NCBI GenBank assembly: GCA_025093985.1
Contig: JACAAK010000004.1
Coordinates: forward strand, 620,001 to 684,000
DNA from: Calvatia gigantea
Taxonomy: Eukaryota; Basidiomycota; Agaricomycetes; Agaricales; Lycoperdaceae
Length of the DNA stretch: 64,000 nucleotides
Direction: 5' to 3'
Below the pieces are notes generated by a model. That model saw nothing but the letters and a program-made list of their open reading frames with translations, was not told the origin of the DNA and ran no database searches. The translations under genes were made by a program, and so were the position numbers. Positions 32,655 through 43,673 of the stretch are shown piece by piece (positions within the stretch are counted from its first letter, which is position 1; the number at the start of each line of letters is the position of its first letter).

Positions 32655-34400
32655 ATGGCAGCAGACTTCTGGGTATCTTCACACTAGTTCAGTTAAACTT
32701 TTACGCTCTCTCCATCTCACACGCACAAATCTCACACAGTTCATAATCAGCAAACGGTGGATCGTCGACCGCACAACCGTCCGCAAAGCTCGGGCCGAGG
32801 ATCTCCGCTACGTCGACGACCCAGCTTATCTCGACTACCTCGCTATCTATTTCGCAAATGCTATCACGAAACTTGGAAAGAAATTGGGCCTTCGCCAGCG
32901 AGTCATTGCAACGGCTACGGTCTTCTTCCGAAGGTTTTACCTCAAGAATTCTTACTGTGAGACTGATCCGTTTCTCGTCATTGCGGCATGCTGCTACGTC
33001 GCTGCCAAGGCAGAAGAGTCGCCCGTTCATATCAGAACTGTGATCTCCGATGCTCGGTCTCTCTTCGGTCGTATGTCCACCCAAACACACTCACGGTCTA
33101 GATACGCTAACTCAGCGCAAACAGAGGACATGTACAACGTCAAACACTTTCCAACCGACAACTCCAAACTCGCAGAAATGGAATTCTACCTCGTCGACGA
33201 CCTTGAATGCGATCTTACAGTTTTTCACCCTTATCGTACCCTCCTCGCCTTATGCAAGAAGGAGAACGATGATTCTACGACGCCTGCTGAGGAAGGTGAG
33301 GCTGGCGAACTCGGGAGTGGAGATGTGATCCCGACCAGCGCTGGAACTGGCAACTTGGGTGTGGGTGTTGGCACGGACGAGGGTCCTAGGTATTGGGGTA
33401 CTGGCGAAGGAAAGCTGGAACTCTCAGCTGGGGCTTTGCAAACTGCCTGGTGCGTGATCTTCGTAGATTGTCATCTAGGACTCGGTCTGAAAGACTATAC
33501 CATAGGTTTATCATAAACGATACGTACCGCTCAGATATCTGTCTCTTGTACCCCCCGCACTTGATTGCAATCGCAGCTATATACCTTACGTTCATCCTCC
33601 ACGCACCCACACGCGCAAACATTACTCCCCTCCTCTCCCCTCCCTCCACCTCCATCGCCTCATCTTCATCTTCATCCCGTACACCCCCCGCAGCAGCAGC
33701 AGTATCTACACCTACACCCGAAGATGCCAGCACATCAAATAAACTCCGCCGCTCATCCCGCCACGCCTCACACACTTCCACATCCTCCACCACTACAGAA
33801 AAAAAGCCAGCACAACAAGACCCAATAACGTTCCTCTCGGAATTGAACGTCTCTCTCCCCCTCATCGCCACACTATCCCAAGAAATTATCTCTTTGTATA
33901 CTTTATGGGATCGATACAAAGAAGATGCGCATCCTGAAGCTAAAGTTCCCGCTATTACCACCACCACCAACAACAGCAGTAGCAGTGTGGTACCCACACC
34001 TGCTAGTACCTCCGACACCCCAACCACCACCGCGGACACGAACACCCTCCTTGATAGTGGTAATAACAATAACACCAATCAATCTGTGGACGATCCGATG
34101 TCTGGCGGTGGCGAACAACAGGACCCGACTGCAACGAAATCTCATGTGAATATTACACCGGCGTTTTTGTCGGGGTTGTTGTTAAGGATGAGAGAAGCGA
34201 GGGTTATGGATTCTGCTCATGGGAATGGGAATGGGCATTCCCATTCGCAACAACAGCAGAGCCAAAGCCAGGGCCAGGGCCATACGACACATGCACGAGG
34301 ACAAGGACAAGGACAGGGACAGGGACAACAACATACGGGCCGGATGGGCGGGCGTGGTGTTGTTAATAAGATGTTGGAAAGGACTCAGGCTGCTGGATGA
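32655..34400 (+). CDS. SSN8: Cyclin C, Mediator CDK8-module cyclin
   Basis: Partner of the Cdk8/Srb10 kinase in the Mediator kinase module, regulating RNA polymerase II in the nucleus. Exons: 32655-32686, 32751-33067, 33125-33449, 33506-34400 (522 aa). The start MAADFWVSSHYKRWIVDR, assembled across intron 1, matches the conserved cyclin C N-terminus. The cyclin box includes DYLAIYFANAITKLGKKL, LRQRVIATATVFFRRFY, CCYVAAKAEESP and MYNVKHFPTDNSKLAEME. The second fold includes PPHLIAIAAIYLTFIL and LSQEIISLYTLWDRYKED. It is longer than yeast cyclin C because of a low-complexity insert (about residues 155-190), a Ser/Thr-rich insert and a Gly/Asn/Gln/Ser-rich tail. Copies at 37998 and 57280 are derived from it. 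Confidence 0.92.
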
Positions 34401-35200
34401 TTTGATTCGCGGATCGTGAGGCTAGGGGGGAAGATGTGTATCCGAGCTCGTCGTGATCTTGACCTGATATTGCCCAGCTATGTTCGCAAAGTGGGTTCGT
34501 GGATTGTGAGTTGGGGTGGGACACAATGTTTGTTTGTATCGAACTGCGTTCAAGTTGTGAGCTTGACTTCATTGTAGTTGTATGTTGGTTCAATTAGTGC
34601 ACGGATTGTTTCCCCTTTTTTTAAAAAAGACTCCTTTCTTAGCAAGTGCAACTTTTGCGTCTGTGCGGGAACTTGCCTGTCTGTGTGAAAAATTCCTCCC
34701 TCTTCCAGTAGTCCCTCCAGGTATCCCCAGACTTTATACATGGAGCATGGAAGAGCTGTTACAGAGTTCACCTGGTATCGTCGCGGTGCACGTGCCGCAG
34801 CACAAATATAAGGTAATTGACTCCAGCTAGAAAAATGATAGCTTAAGAGGAGAAAGCAGACGGTGAGTGTGCGATTGGGGGCGTTACAAGAAGGATAAAT
34901 GAAACACAACTGGTTGCGCAGGATCGGGCGGACGATCGCCTCAATAAACCATGCGAGGGGAAAGAGTTCATTAGCTCGCAAGATCATGGCATTCCGACCT
35001 TCGACCTGGACCGATATCATATTGGAATATAGAATACATGGGTCGCGGTTGAGAGACGCTGCGAATTGCAAAACTACCCATTCCGGGTAAAAAAAAAAAA
35101 CAAGGCTTTCGGGAGGTATTGGTTACCTGAACACGTACAAGGCTTCAAGCCTCGTTTAAGGCGCCCGCCAGAACCTGCCCAGAATGAGTATCACCGAGCT
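34401..35200. other. Spacer between cyclin C and kinase gene
   Basis: About 800 bp without a convincing gene. Its right part (34960-35100) resembles 58860-58970, downstream of the third cyclin copy, supporting the module duplication. Confidence 0.5.
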
Positions 35201-35213
35201 ACAATTTAGCAAT

Positions 35214-37744
35214 TTACCGCCAACCAACACTATTACTCACACGATCCAAAATCCTACAGACGTTGTCGCAATCGAGCTCGAAGCCCGACCGAGCTTTCAT
35301 TGCCTCCCAGAATGCAGGACGGTTGACCTCACTCCGCACCGAGACCTCCGAGATATCATTTGGCCGTAAATCCTTGAAACGTTGCTGGATACTTTCACAT
35401 ATGGGCCGCATTTTGGGGTCATAGTCCCAACATTCCGTCATGAGAATCCAAATATCATCGTCGATCGGCTCTAGTTGATTCCCCGGTTTCGGTTGCTCGG
35501 GAACTTCCCTCCTCTCGAGGGGCCTTGAAGAAAGGCATGTCACTCTTGTACTGGTGAAATGGAGTTTTGAGGGTAAGGGCCTGTACCGGGCGTCATCAGG
35601 TCAATATGATCAACGGAGATCTGGCGAAACTGTACTCACCTCATAACACACGCAACCAAACGACCAGATGTCACTTGCCTGTGTGGGGGGAACTATTTGA
35701 TCATTGCCATAAGCTTGAAGTATTTCTGGCGCCGTCCAGCGGGTAGTCCCGGGTGACAATCGGGTGGAAGCCAGCTTGGTGCCTATAGCAAGATGGGATA
35801 TCCCGAAATCTGCCAGCAGCGCCCGCCCATCATCCGAGATGAGGACGTTTGTCTACAAAAGCGCAGTCAGGTTATCCAGATTAGCACAACTGATGGTCGC
35901 GTACCCCCTTGAGGTCACCATGGATGATTCGCTGCTGGTGCAGATATACGAGGCCGGCAAGGATGCCAAGAATCTCGGCCACGTCGGTAATTGCGGATCA
36001 GGCATAGAGTTATATACTCACCAGACGTATCCGAGGGGTTTCGGGGTGAATTGTTAGATACGTGGGAAGATCGCTGTTCTTCATCCAAGGAGATACAATG
36101 CAAATTCTCCGCGGTTCCATATCAGAGAGGTAAACGCCATAAAATGGTAATATGTTTTGGTGCGAGACATGAGCCCATAAGATGAGCTCCTTGACGTGTG
36201 CCTATGGGGTTCAACACGTTCACTTCCTCGAACTTTAAGGCAAATACCGGACTCACCTGTAATATCTGGGTAGTGTCCTGCTTTGTGAAGAGGCGGGCAG
36301 CCTTGACCGATATTTCGCGAGTCCCGTCTTTCGCTCTATAGACGTCAGCAAACCCTCCCCCAGCTTGAGGTCTACTGAAATCACATTCCACGCCCTTCAG
36401 TTCAAAGCAACGTGGGAAGAGTTGAGACCTCTTGGCAAGGGCACATAAGAGAGATAAGATGGTGAGTCCGTCAGGGGTATCGAGAATGCCGTCTGTACGG
36501 AGGATCTTGGGTAGATGGTATTAGGTTTTGAGCGATGAGAAACTGCTGGATAACATACTAAATGCAGAAAATCGACGATGCGCTGAGCATCCTCACCCTG
36601 TAGTGTGATAAGACAATTCTTCTGGGAAGAGTTTCTGGCAATTCTGGACACCAAGTCGCGAGCTCGATCGTAAGGAGTGGGGACAAATCGAGCAGAAGGC
36701 TTGGGGTGAGTCGTAACCGGTCCTGCACGTGGTGTCTGCCGCGAAGGACGGTAATAGTCGGACCACCCTGTCATCAGGGCAAACACAGTGATCCCTGCGC
36801 TGCCGAGTGAATCTTTGAATCGTATCATCCATGATACAGTGTTGTCAAGAAGAAGCATGTTCCTGTATGCCCACAACTCCCTTTCGCGCTGTGCCCTGAC
36901 GACCTGGCTTGGGTAATTTGTGGTTGATACCGTGTCTAGTGTCGACCGCGAGGACAAGTGATAGCCGCTCTTCCCTTCCATCAGGGCAGACACGATGCTC
37001 CATGCACTGTCGAGTGAATCTTCAAACCGCATAATCCGTGATACAACACCCCCCCGAGGAAGTGTGTTCCAGTACTCCTGCAATTCCCTTTCGTGTTGCA
37101 ACCCGACGGCCTCGGATTTTAAAACTCTCCACATGGTCGTCACCAACACCATTCGGTTGGGGAACCCCTTGATCGACTCTTCGCATAAGGTCCTTAACAG
37201 GGTCAGGTGCCTGACCGGAGGACCTGAAAGTTTGATGTCTGTTATGCGGCGGAGGTAGAGGATGCCGGTGATCCTGAGTTTCTTTGAAGAGCTAGAAGGT
37301 TGTCAGATATGTCAAGAGTTACAGGAGAAATTGACTCACACTGCCTTCAACCATGCCTTCAGTTTTTTCTCTATAATTTTTTCCTCGCGTTCGGAGTCAA
37401 AGGCGGGGGTATCCACGAAGACCACCCTGTGTCCCCCATAGCGCTCGGGATCGGAGCATTCAATGTGCTGCACATCCGATACATCTGGTTTGAGGCCATG
37501 TCCAACAGGCAAGATATCTCGTCCTGCAGCTGCATTGATGAACTGTCTTGTTCTGTGAGCGACTCGACACTGTAGTTTACCATATACAACACCCACGGTG
37601 CTCTTCCCGACTCCAGTTTGCCCAACCACACTGGACCAATATTAGAGTTTCCAGGTATCAAATTGTATGAGCGACATACGCTATAATAATATCATCGGGA
37701 TCGATACTGTCAATGGCAATGCGCCGAGAGATTGCAGCACCCAT
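35214..37744 (-). pseudogene. GTPase-protein kinase fusion, unit 1 (frameshifted)
   Basis: Starts MGAAISRRIAIDSIDPDD at 37744. After an intron comes a P-loop GQTGVGKST, another intron, then FINAAAGRDILPVGHG. Switch motif DTPAFDS has Ala where family members have Gly. A region with two similar blocks (HERELQEYWNTLP... and RERELWAYRNMLL...) follows. Next is a pre-kinase helix (LQGEDAQRIVDFL) and then a tyrosine-kinase-like Ser/Thr kinase: AGGGFADVYRA, VKAARLF, IIHGDLK, LADFGISHL, WTAPEIL, IWSFGCVCYE, MTECWDYDPKMRPI, ending RVSNSVGWR. One extra base near 35521 shifts the frame within the kinase relative to unit 3. Several GT-AG introns are visible. Function is unknown; a signalling or innate-recognition type protein is only a guess. 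Confidence 0.72.
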
Positions 37745-37997
37745 AATGAGCGGATCTGTGAAAGCCTGGGTCCAACGATGAATTTGGGGTGAGCAGGGCG
37801 GGGTTTAGGGCATCCTTCGACCAATCAAGTTGACCTCGTGCATAACGCATGCCGCGAGTGAAGCTGTGAGCGCCTGGTCAAGCTTCAAGCTTCAAGCCAC
37901 ATCGTAAACCGCCCACCGTAGTCATTAACTAATCCCAAATTGGTCCCGGACCCATTCCTACTGCGACTCGCCATTTTCTGGTAAAATTTCTCGAACC
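37745..37997. other. Unit 1 / unit 2 junction
   Basis: About 250 bp with GAGCGCC-type sequence (37868 on) similar to 57140-57250 and 63260-63380. It marks the boundary where the cyclin-kinase module was repeated. No gene seen. Confidence 0.5.
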
Positions 37998-39597
37998 GTG
38001 GATCTCTGCTATGTCGGCCATCCGGCTTATCTCGACTACCTCGCCATCTATTTCGCAAATGCTATCACGAAACTTGGAAAGAAATTGGGCCTTCGCCAGC
38101 GCGTCATCGCGGCAGCTACAGTCCTCTTCCGAAGGTTCTACCTCAGGAATTCTTACTGCGAAACTGGTCCGTTTCTCGTCATCGCAGCATGCTGCTACGT
38201 CGCTGCCAAGGCAGAAGAGTCGCCCGTTCATATCAGGACCGTGGTTTCCGATGCTCGTTCTCTCTTCGGTCGTACGCCCATCCAATCCACATACACCTTG
38301 GATATGCTAACTCTCAGCACGTAGAGGACATGTACAACGTTAAACACTTCCCAACCGACAACTCCAAACTCGCAGAAATGGAATTCTACCTCGTCGACGA
38401 CCTCGAATGCGATCTCACAGTTTTTCACCCTTATCGTACGCTTCTTGCCCTGTGCAAGAGGGAGAACGACGATTCTACGACGCCCGCTGAAGAAAGTGAG
38501 GCTGGCGAACTCGGGAGTGGAGATGTGATCCTGATCAGTGCTGGAGCTGGCAACCTGGGTGCCGGTGTCGGCGCGGACGAGGGTCCTAGGTATTGGGGTA
38601 CAAGCGAAGGAAAACTGGAGCTCTCAGCTGGAGCTTTGCAAACTGCCTGGTGCGTGACCTTCGTAGACTGCTATTCAGCATTCGACCTGAAGGATCATAC
38701 CGTAGGTTTATCATCAATGATACATACCGCTCAGATCTCTGTCTGCTATATCCCCCGCACTTGATCGCAATCGCAGCTATATACCTTACGTTCATCCTCC
38801 ACGCACCCACACGCGCAAACATCACTCCCCTCCTCTCCCCTCCCTCCACCTCCACCTCCTCCTCGTCATCTTCATCCCATACACCCCCCGCAGCAGCAAC
38901 ATCCACATCCACACCCGAAGACGCCACCACATCAAATAAACTCCGCTGCTCATCCCGCCACGCCTCACACACTTCCACATCCTCCACCACCACTACAGAA
39001 AAAAAGCCAGCACAACAAGACCCGATAACGTTCCTCTCTGAACTAAACGTCTCTCTCCCCCTCATCGCCACACTATCCCAAGAAATTATCTCTTTGTATA
39101 CTGTATGGGACCGGTACAAAGAAGATGCGCATCCTGAAGCCAAAGTTGCCTCTACCACCACTACCAACAACAACACTATGGCAGCGACACTTGCTAGTAC
39201 CTCCGACACCCCAACCACCACTGCGGACACGAACGCCTCCCTTGATAATGGTAATAACATGAACCAACAATCTGTGGACGATCCGATGTCTGGCGGTGGC
39301 GAACAACAAGACGCAACGGCGACGAGGTCCCATGTGAATATCACACCGGCGTTTTTGTCGGGGCTCTTGTTAAGGATGAGAGAAGCGAGAGTTATGGATG
39401 CCGCTCATGGGAATGGGAATGGGAATGGGTATTCCCATTCGCAACAGCAACAACAGAGTCAGAGTCAGAGTCAGAGCCATACGACACATGTACGAGGGCA
39501 AGGACAAGGACAGGGACAGGGACAACAGTATACGGGGCGGATGGGTGGGCGTGGTGTTGTTAATAAGATGTTGGAAAGGACTCAGGCTGCTGGATGA
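37998..39597 (+). pseudogene. Cyclin C paralogue, unit 2, N-terminally truncated
   Basis: Highly similar to 32800-34400 over the rest of the gene. Exons: to 38268, 38325-38649 and 38706-39597, with the same splice junctions (TTCG/GTCGTA, CACGTAG/AGGACATG, TG/GTGCGTG). The first exon and the start of the cyclin box (YKRWIVDR...) are missing. Upstream, the frame reaches a stop near 37930 with no ATG. Remaining coding is open, with the box intact from AYLDYLAIYFANAITKL onward. It could make a truncated protein only from an unseen start. The Gln/Ser tail (GYSHSQQQQQSQSQSQSH) differs in repeat number from copy 1. Confidence 0.8.
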
Positions 39598-40272
39598 TTT
39601 CAATGCTGCTTTCGTAGATTGTAAGGTTACGGAAGACAACAATGTTTGTTTGTATCGACCTGTGCTATGATCCTCCATTTCACGAATCGTTGCTTATCGT
39701 CTTCACTACCTGTACTAAAGGCGTATCCTCAAACCGCGTAAATGACCATTCCAATAAATCATAGGAAAAGGGAAAATTCCTTGAGCACTCCCCTCCAGTC
39801 AGTTGGAGGCTTTATGTAAGTGGATGTTGATCCAATGTTGTTCCATACTTCATCAACTGTTAATGCACCCAACCCGAGAGGCTGTCACCCGAGCAATTTC
39901 CCAAATCAACCCACCTTGGATGGTCCATGGGAAACTGCTATACACGGATATGATGCTCCAGTCACATTGGTGGAATGATAAACCATCAGCTCAACTTGTC
40001 ATCTTGCTTATCACAGTTTTTATGCATTCTACTTATCATTAGTGTATGTATGCCCTGAAAGACCTCATGTTTTCAATAGTGACACATGTTTTAAAACTCA
40101 ATCAATTTTAATTCACAACCAATCTAATGCCTACAAAGTTGCAATCTCATATCAAGCATGACACTGACATTTTGCTCAGAGATAGGGTGACAATCCAAAT
40201 GAAATATGATGCAGACAGAAACAGACATTTCATGCATTGTGATATATGTGTGAACACTATTATCAAGCTACT
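39598..40272. other. Unit 2 flank and transposon-island edge
   Basis: 39598 to about 39786 still matches the downstream flank of the third cyclin copy (GCGTATCCTCAAACCGC; compare 58807). From 39786 to 40272 the sequence is unrelated, AT-rich, with an ORF at 39803-40042 that I cannot assign. The break marks the left edge of the transposon island. Confidence 0.55.
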
Positions 40273-40577
40273 TGTTATGACCTTAGTCTGATAAGACCTC
40301 AGGTTGTGACTTAGGCTAAGACTTGAGGGCAAGTAAGGGGAGAGAAACAAAGGTGGTTAAGTGTACCGAATACAGTAGATGTATGTATGCTTAAATAGGG
40401 GAAGTCATCCAGTTGAATGGATGGAGTAACTACATGAAACGTCTGATAAGGATGGTGTAGTAGTTAACATGAGTCAGGGACAGAGATCGCTTGACAGGAA
40501 TAACTGAAACAGATGTACTAATGGATAGGAATGCAGATGATGATGGAGTACAACTTGATCAGTGAAAAACCATAACA
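40273..40577 (-). repeat. Gypsy 3' LTR, copy G
   Basis: 305 bp, plus-strand ends TGTTATGACC and CATAACA, with the family box sequences. A cytosine run (ACCCCCCAATT) just inside is the complement of the polypurine tract. Confidence 0.88.
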
Positions 40578-40596
40578 ATACCCCCCAATTAGGCTT

Positions 40597-41481
40597 CATG
40601 TCTCAGGAAGCTTCATTGAAGTTGCCATTGACTACCGCGGAGGCGAGGGCTTTCTTGGTGGCCCCAATGAGATACTTTCCATCATTCGATCATATGAAGA
40701 AGATGGGTAAGTGGCTTCGACCGTCTTGGTGGATAGGGACTGGGACACCGTTGAATGGGAAATCGGTTGTGGTGGAGTTGTCCCAATAACTCTTGACTAT
40801 CATTCTCCAATAGTGTTGGTCCTTTTCTTGGCTGGGTAACACAGTGCAGAACCTTGCAGGTGGGAGAAAAACCAATACAAGTTGTAGTGGAGTGATGGTT
40901 TTTATAAAGCAGCAGAGGGAGTTGACTTCTTCTTTCATGGAGACAGTAGTTTCTTTGTCCATGGGCATGTCAGCTCAGGTTGGTGGCATAGGGTTGATTG
41001 TACTGTGTAATTCAGAGAGGGTACTATGGATCCTGTCGACAAGGGCATCGATCTCTGGATCCTCAGTGGTCTTGTCACATCTGAGGAGGTTCATGGCTAT
41101 GTTGGCAAGCTCTAGGAATATGTTGGCGATGTCAAGGTGTTTGAATACCTCAAGTCCAAGGTCGATACAATTGTAGAGGCTGTGGACACAGTCTTGTTCA
41201 CTGGGTGTGAGTGTGGATTGGTCTAGGGCTCAGAAGATAGTGGGGATATGCTGATTGGTGGATGAAGATGCATTGGTGAATCCTGCATACATGTCAGCAA
41301 AGGTAATGCATGTGGTAGCAAGAGTGATGTGTCGGTTGATGACTAGTCATTTGTTTTGGGCAGTGATGGTCTCTATTTCACTGTTGGTGGCTTTGTCAAC
41401 ATCTTTTAGTAGGGATTCAAGGAGTCCCTGTGCTGGGGATGGTGTGGTGGCAAGGTTGTAGCAAGTGCCTTGGGGTGTAGG
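40597..41481 (-). pseudogene. Gypsy third ORF, copy G
   Basis: Best-preserved C-terminal half of the unknown family ORF. 40968-40690 is open (MDKETTVSMKEEVNSLCCF to QDGRSHLPIFF). The N-terminal half reads LATTPSPAQGLLESLLKDV and LGLEVFKHLDIANIFLELA with a few stops. The first tens of codons are lost at the copia junction. At the RSHLP site this copy keeps CGA (Arg), where D and A have TGA and H has CAA. Confidence 0.72.
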
Positions 41482-41831
41482 TGTTAAGACGAGTACACCA
41501 CAGTAGCTCTACGCTAGTGGCGGAGGGGATTGTTCATGGGTTTGTTGGGTGATAGTTTAACCTTGCAGTGCTTCTGAAGGATGCTGGGTAAAGATAGATG
41601 TTCTGCTAAGAATGTCGCTATACATAGGTTTAATATCTAATGTCTCCGTCTCGACGTTCTACCTAATACAGGAGTCTTACTGCCAGACTAATACAGTCAT
41701 CTGCGTAATGCTTCTATTAATAGACCATGGCCAGAACCTGGTGGGTCTCAGTACATTTTCGTTACTCTTCAAGATGAAGTACTCAAGAACCCGTTTAGCT
41801 ATAAATGAGACAAAGTGGTCGGAGAGATTAA
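41482..41831 (-). repeat. Copia LTR of fragment I, shortened
   Basis: About 350 bp against 413 bp in copy B. The plus-strand left end TGTTAAGACGAGTAC is the complement of the usual GTACTCGTCTCAACA. It carries an internal deletion and diverged sequence, which suggests a related subfamily. Confidence 0.75.
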
Positions 41832-41876
41832 CCTCCTGCCTCATTAGGGACATTAACGTTTCTCGATCAACGGCTT

Positions 41877-42617
41877 TCATGCATCTTGATATCGAACCAA
41901 AATCAGTCCTAGCTCAGGGGGAGAATTGATTTTGGTTCGTCCAAGATCATTGTAAAGATCGGTCGGGATTTCTTGTGAACACATCAGCCAATAAAATCCC
42001 CCCGATATTCTCCACATAGGGTAATGAATATCCACGTGCTTCGATCGTTTTTCAACAATGGGATTTTCAGTCCAGAATTTGGACCCATCGTTGTCGCCGT
42101 AGAGAATAGGAGTTGGGTGCTCAATTTTGAGCTCCTCCAGAAGCTGTGACAGCCATTTCACTTGTCGTGAAGCGTCAGACAGTTCTTTGTATTCCGCCTC
42201 AGTGGACGATAATGAAACCGTCTTTTGTCGCCGCGAAGTCCAGGTCACAGCACCGGATGCGATCAGACAAACGTTTCCCGAAACAGATCGGCGGGTTTCT
42301 GTATCTTGAGCCCAGTCCGAGTCACTGAGACATTCCAGCGTCACCGCGGATTTCCCAGTATCGCCTTCATATTTCAATGCATAGTTCCTTGTCATTGACA
42401 AGTACTTTAATACATGAATTCCAGCGCGATAGTGTTCAGGAGCGGGGTTAGCGGCATGTTGTGCCAGCTTAACTACGGCAAAGGCTATGTCGGGCCTAGT
42501 ACCGATCATCAAGTACATTAAAGATCCAACCAATTGTTGGTACTTTAGACGGAAGGGGATCGTTGCAGTTCCTTTGTTCGTAATGAACTGGAAGCCGGCT
42601 GGTAATGGCGTTTTCGA
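41877..42617 (-). pseudogene. Copia RNase H, fragment I
   Basis: 218 open codons (42533-41877) covering the end of RT and RNase H: SLMYLMIGTRPDIAFAVV, TSRRQKTVSLSSTEAEYKEL and DNDGSKFWTENPIVEKRSK. The frame degrades at the end (GGFYWLMCSQEIPTDLYN). It lacks the RT catalytic region. It is useful as the unmutated reference against copy B. Confidence 0.82.
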
Positions 42618-42659
42618 CTAGTTATCATCAATTGTTTCACAAAGATAATACAATTGATA

Positions 42660-43610
42660 GTGATGACAACAGACACTTCATCCAAAGATATTGCACAAAT
42701 CTACTGGGATGAAATATGGAAACTACATGGGCTACCAAGGAAAGTACTCAATGACCAAGGACCCCAATTCACATTGGAGTTCAGCAAAGAGCTATTCAAG
42801 GGACTCAGTATAGACTGAAACCTATCAATAGCATACCATCCACAGATAGATGGACAAACTGAACACATCAACAGAGAAGTAGAAACATACATCTGTCTAT
42901 ATTGCAATTATGACCAGGACAACTGGGCAGAGTGGCTTCCCATGGCAGAATTCCATTACAATGACAAGCAACATGGAGGGACACAGGAAACACCCTTTTT
43001 CCTGAACTATGGAAGACATCCATGGAAGGGCAAGAATGATCCATCAACTAATAACCCTGCTGCAACAGAGTTTCTGAAACAGCTACAGACTGCCCAAGAT
43101 AACGCCTCATCAGCACTATGATTGTACCAAGAAAAGATGAAACAGCAACATGACCATAGAAACCTCTATACCAAGACATACCAAATCAGTGACAAAGTGT
43201 GGCTAGAAAACATGAACATTCATACCAATCAAGCATCAAAGAAGCTAGGCCAAAAATGGTATGGTCCTTTCCACATTAAGGAAAAGATAGGAAAGGTGGC
43301 ATATTGGCTAGACCTGCCCAAAGGATGGGCTATCCACAATGTCTTTAACACACAACTCCTAACACCAGTACATGAGGTAGCATTCCTGAGCCAGAAAAGG
43401 CCACCAGCACCCAACCCAGTGATTATCAATAATGAAGAAGAATATGAAGTGGACAAGATCCAAGGATGACAAAAATATGGAAGGGAATATCAGTTCCTAG
43501 TACATTGGAAGGGATACAGCAATGAAGAGGATATGTGGACAGCAGAGTCCAACCTGGGAAATGCTAAAGAGACTATACAGGACTACCTAAAGAGGCATCT
43601 GGACCCATAA
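42660..43610 (+). pseudogene. Gypsy integrase C-terminus and chromodomain, copy D
   Basis: Reads IWKLHGLPRKVLNDQGPQF (second catalytic Asp), AYHPQIDGQTEHINREVE (Glu), then the C-terminal linker YQEKMKQQHDHRNLY and KKLGQKWYGPFHIKEKIGKV. A chromodomain follows (EYQFLVHWKGYSNEEDMW). In-frame stops are TGA: after LSID, after SSAL and after KIQG. Confidence 0.82.
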
Positions 43611-43673
43611 AAAGGGGGGTAGAAAATCCAAAAATGCATCCAACAAACCAACCAGCAAACAGACCTACTAAAC

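Larger units (their letters stand above)
40273..41481 (-). mobile_element. Gypsy copy G, 3' fragment
   Basis: Contains the 3' LTR and most of the third ORF on the minus strand. The element is cut at 41481 by the inverted copia LTR of fragment I. No gag or pol of this copy remains. Confidence 0.8.
41482..42617 (-). mobile_element. Copia fragment I (3' part, minus strand)
   Basis: LTR (41482-41831) plus RNase H and the end of RT. It retains many CpG sites that are mutated in copy B, so it is a less decayed relative. The 5' part is missing at 42617, where a short spacer and gypsy copy D begin. Confidence 0.82.

Noticed and set aside
33386..34078. Long antisense ORFs over cyclin C (230 codons; a similar one at 38586-39344)
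   Set aside because: They mirror the Ser/Thr-rich cyclin tail, share its duplication and have low-complexity composition; the sense frame has conserved domains and introns.
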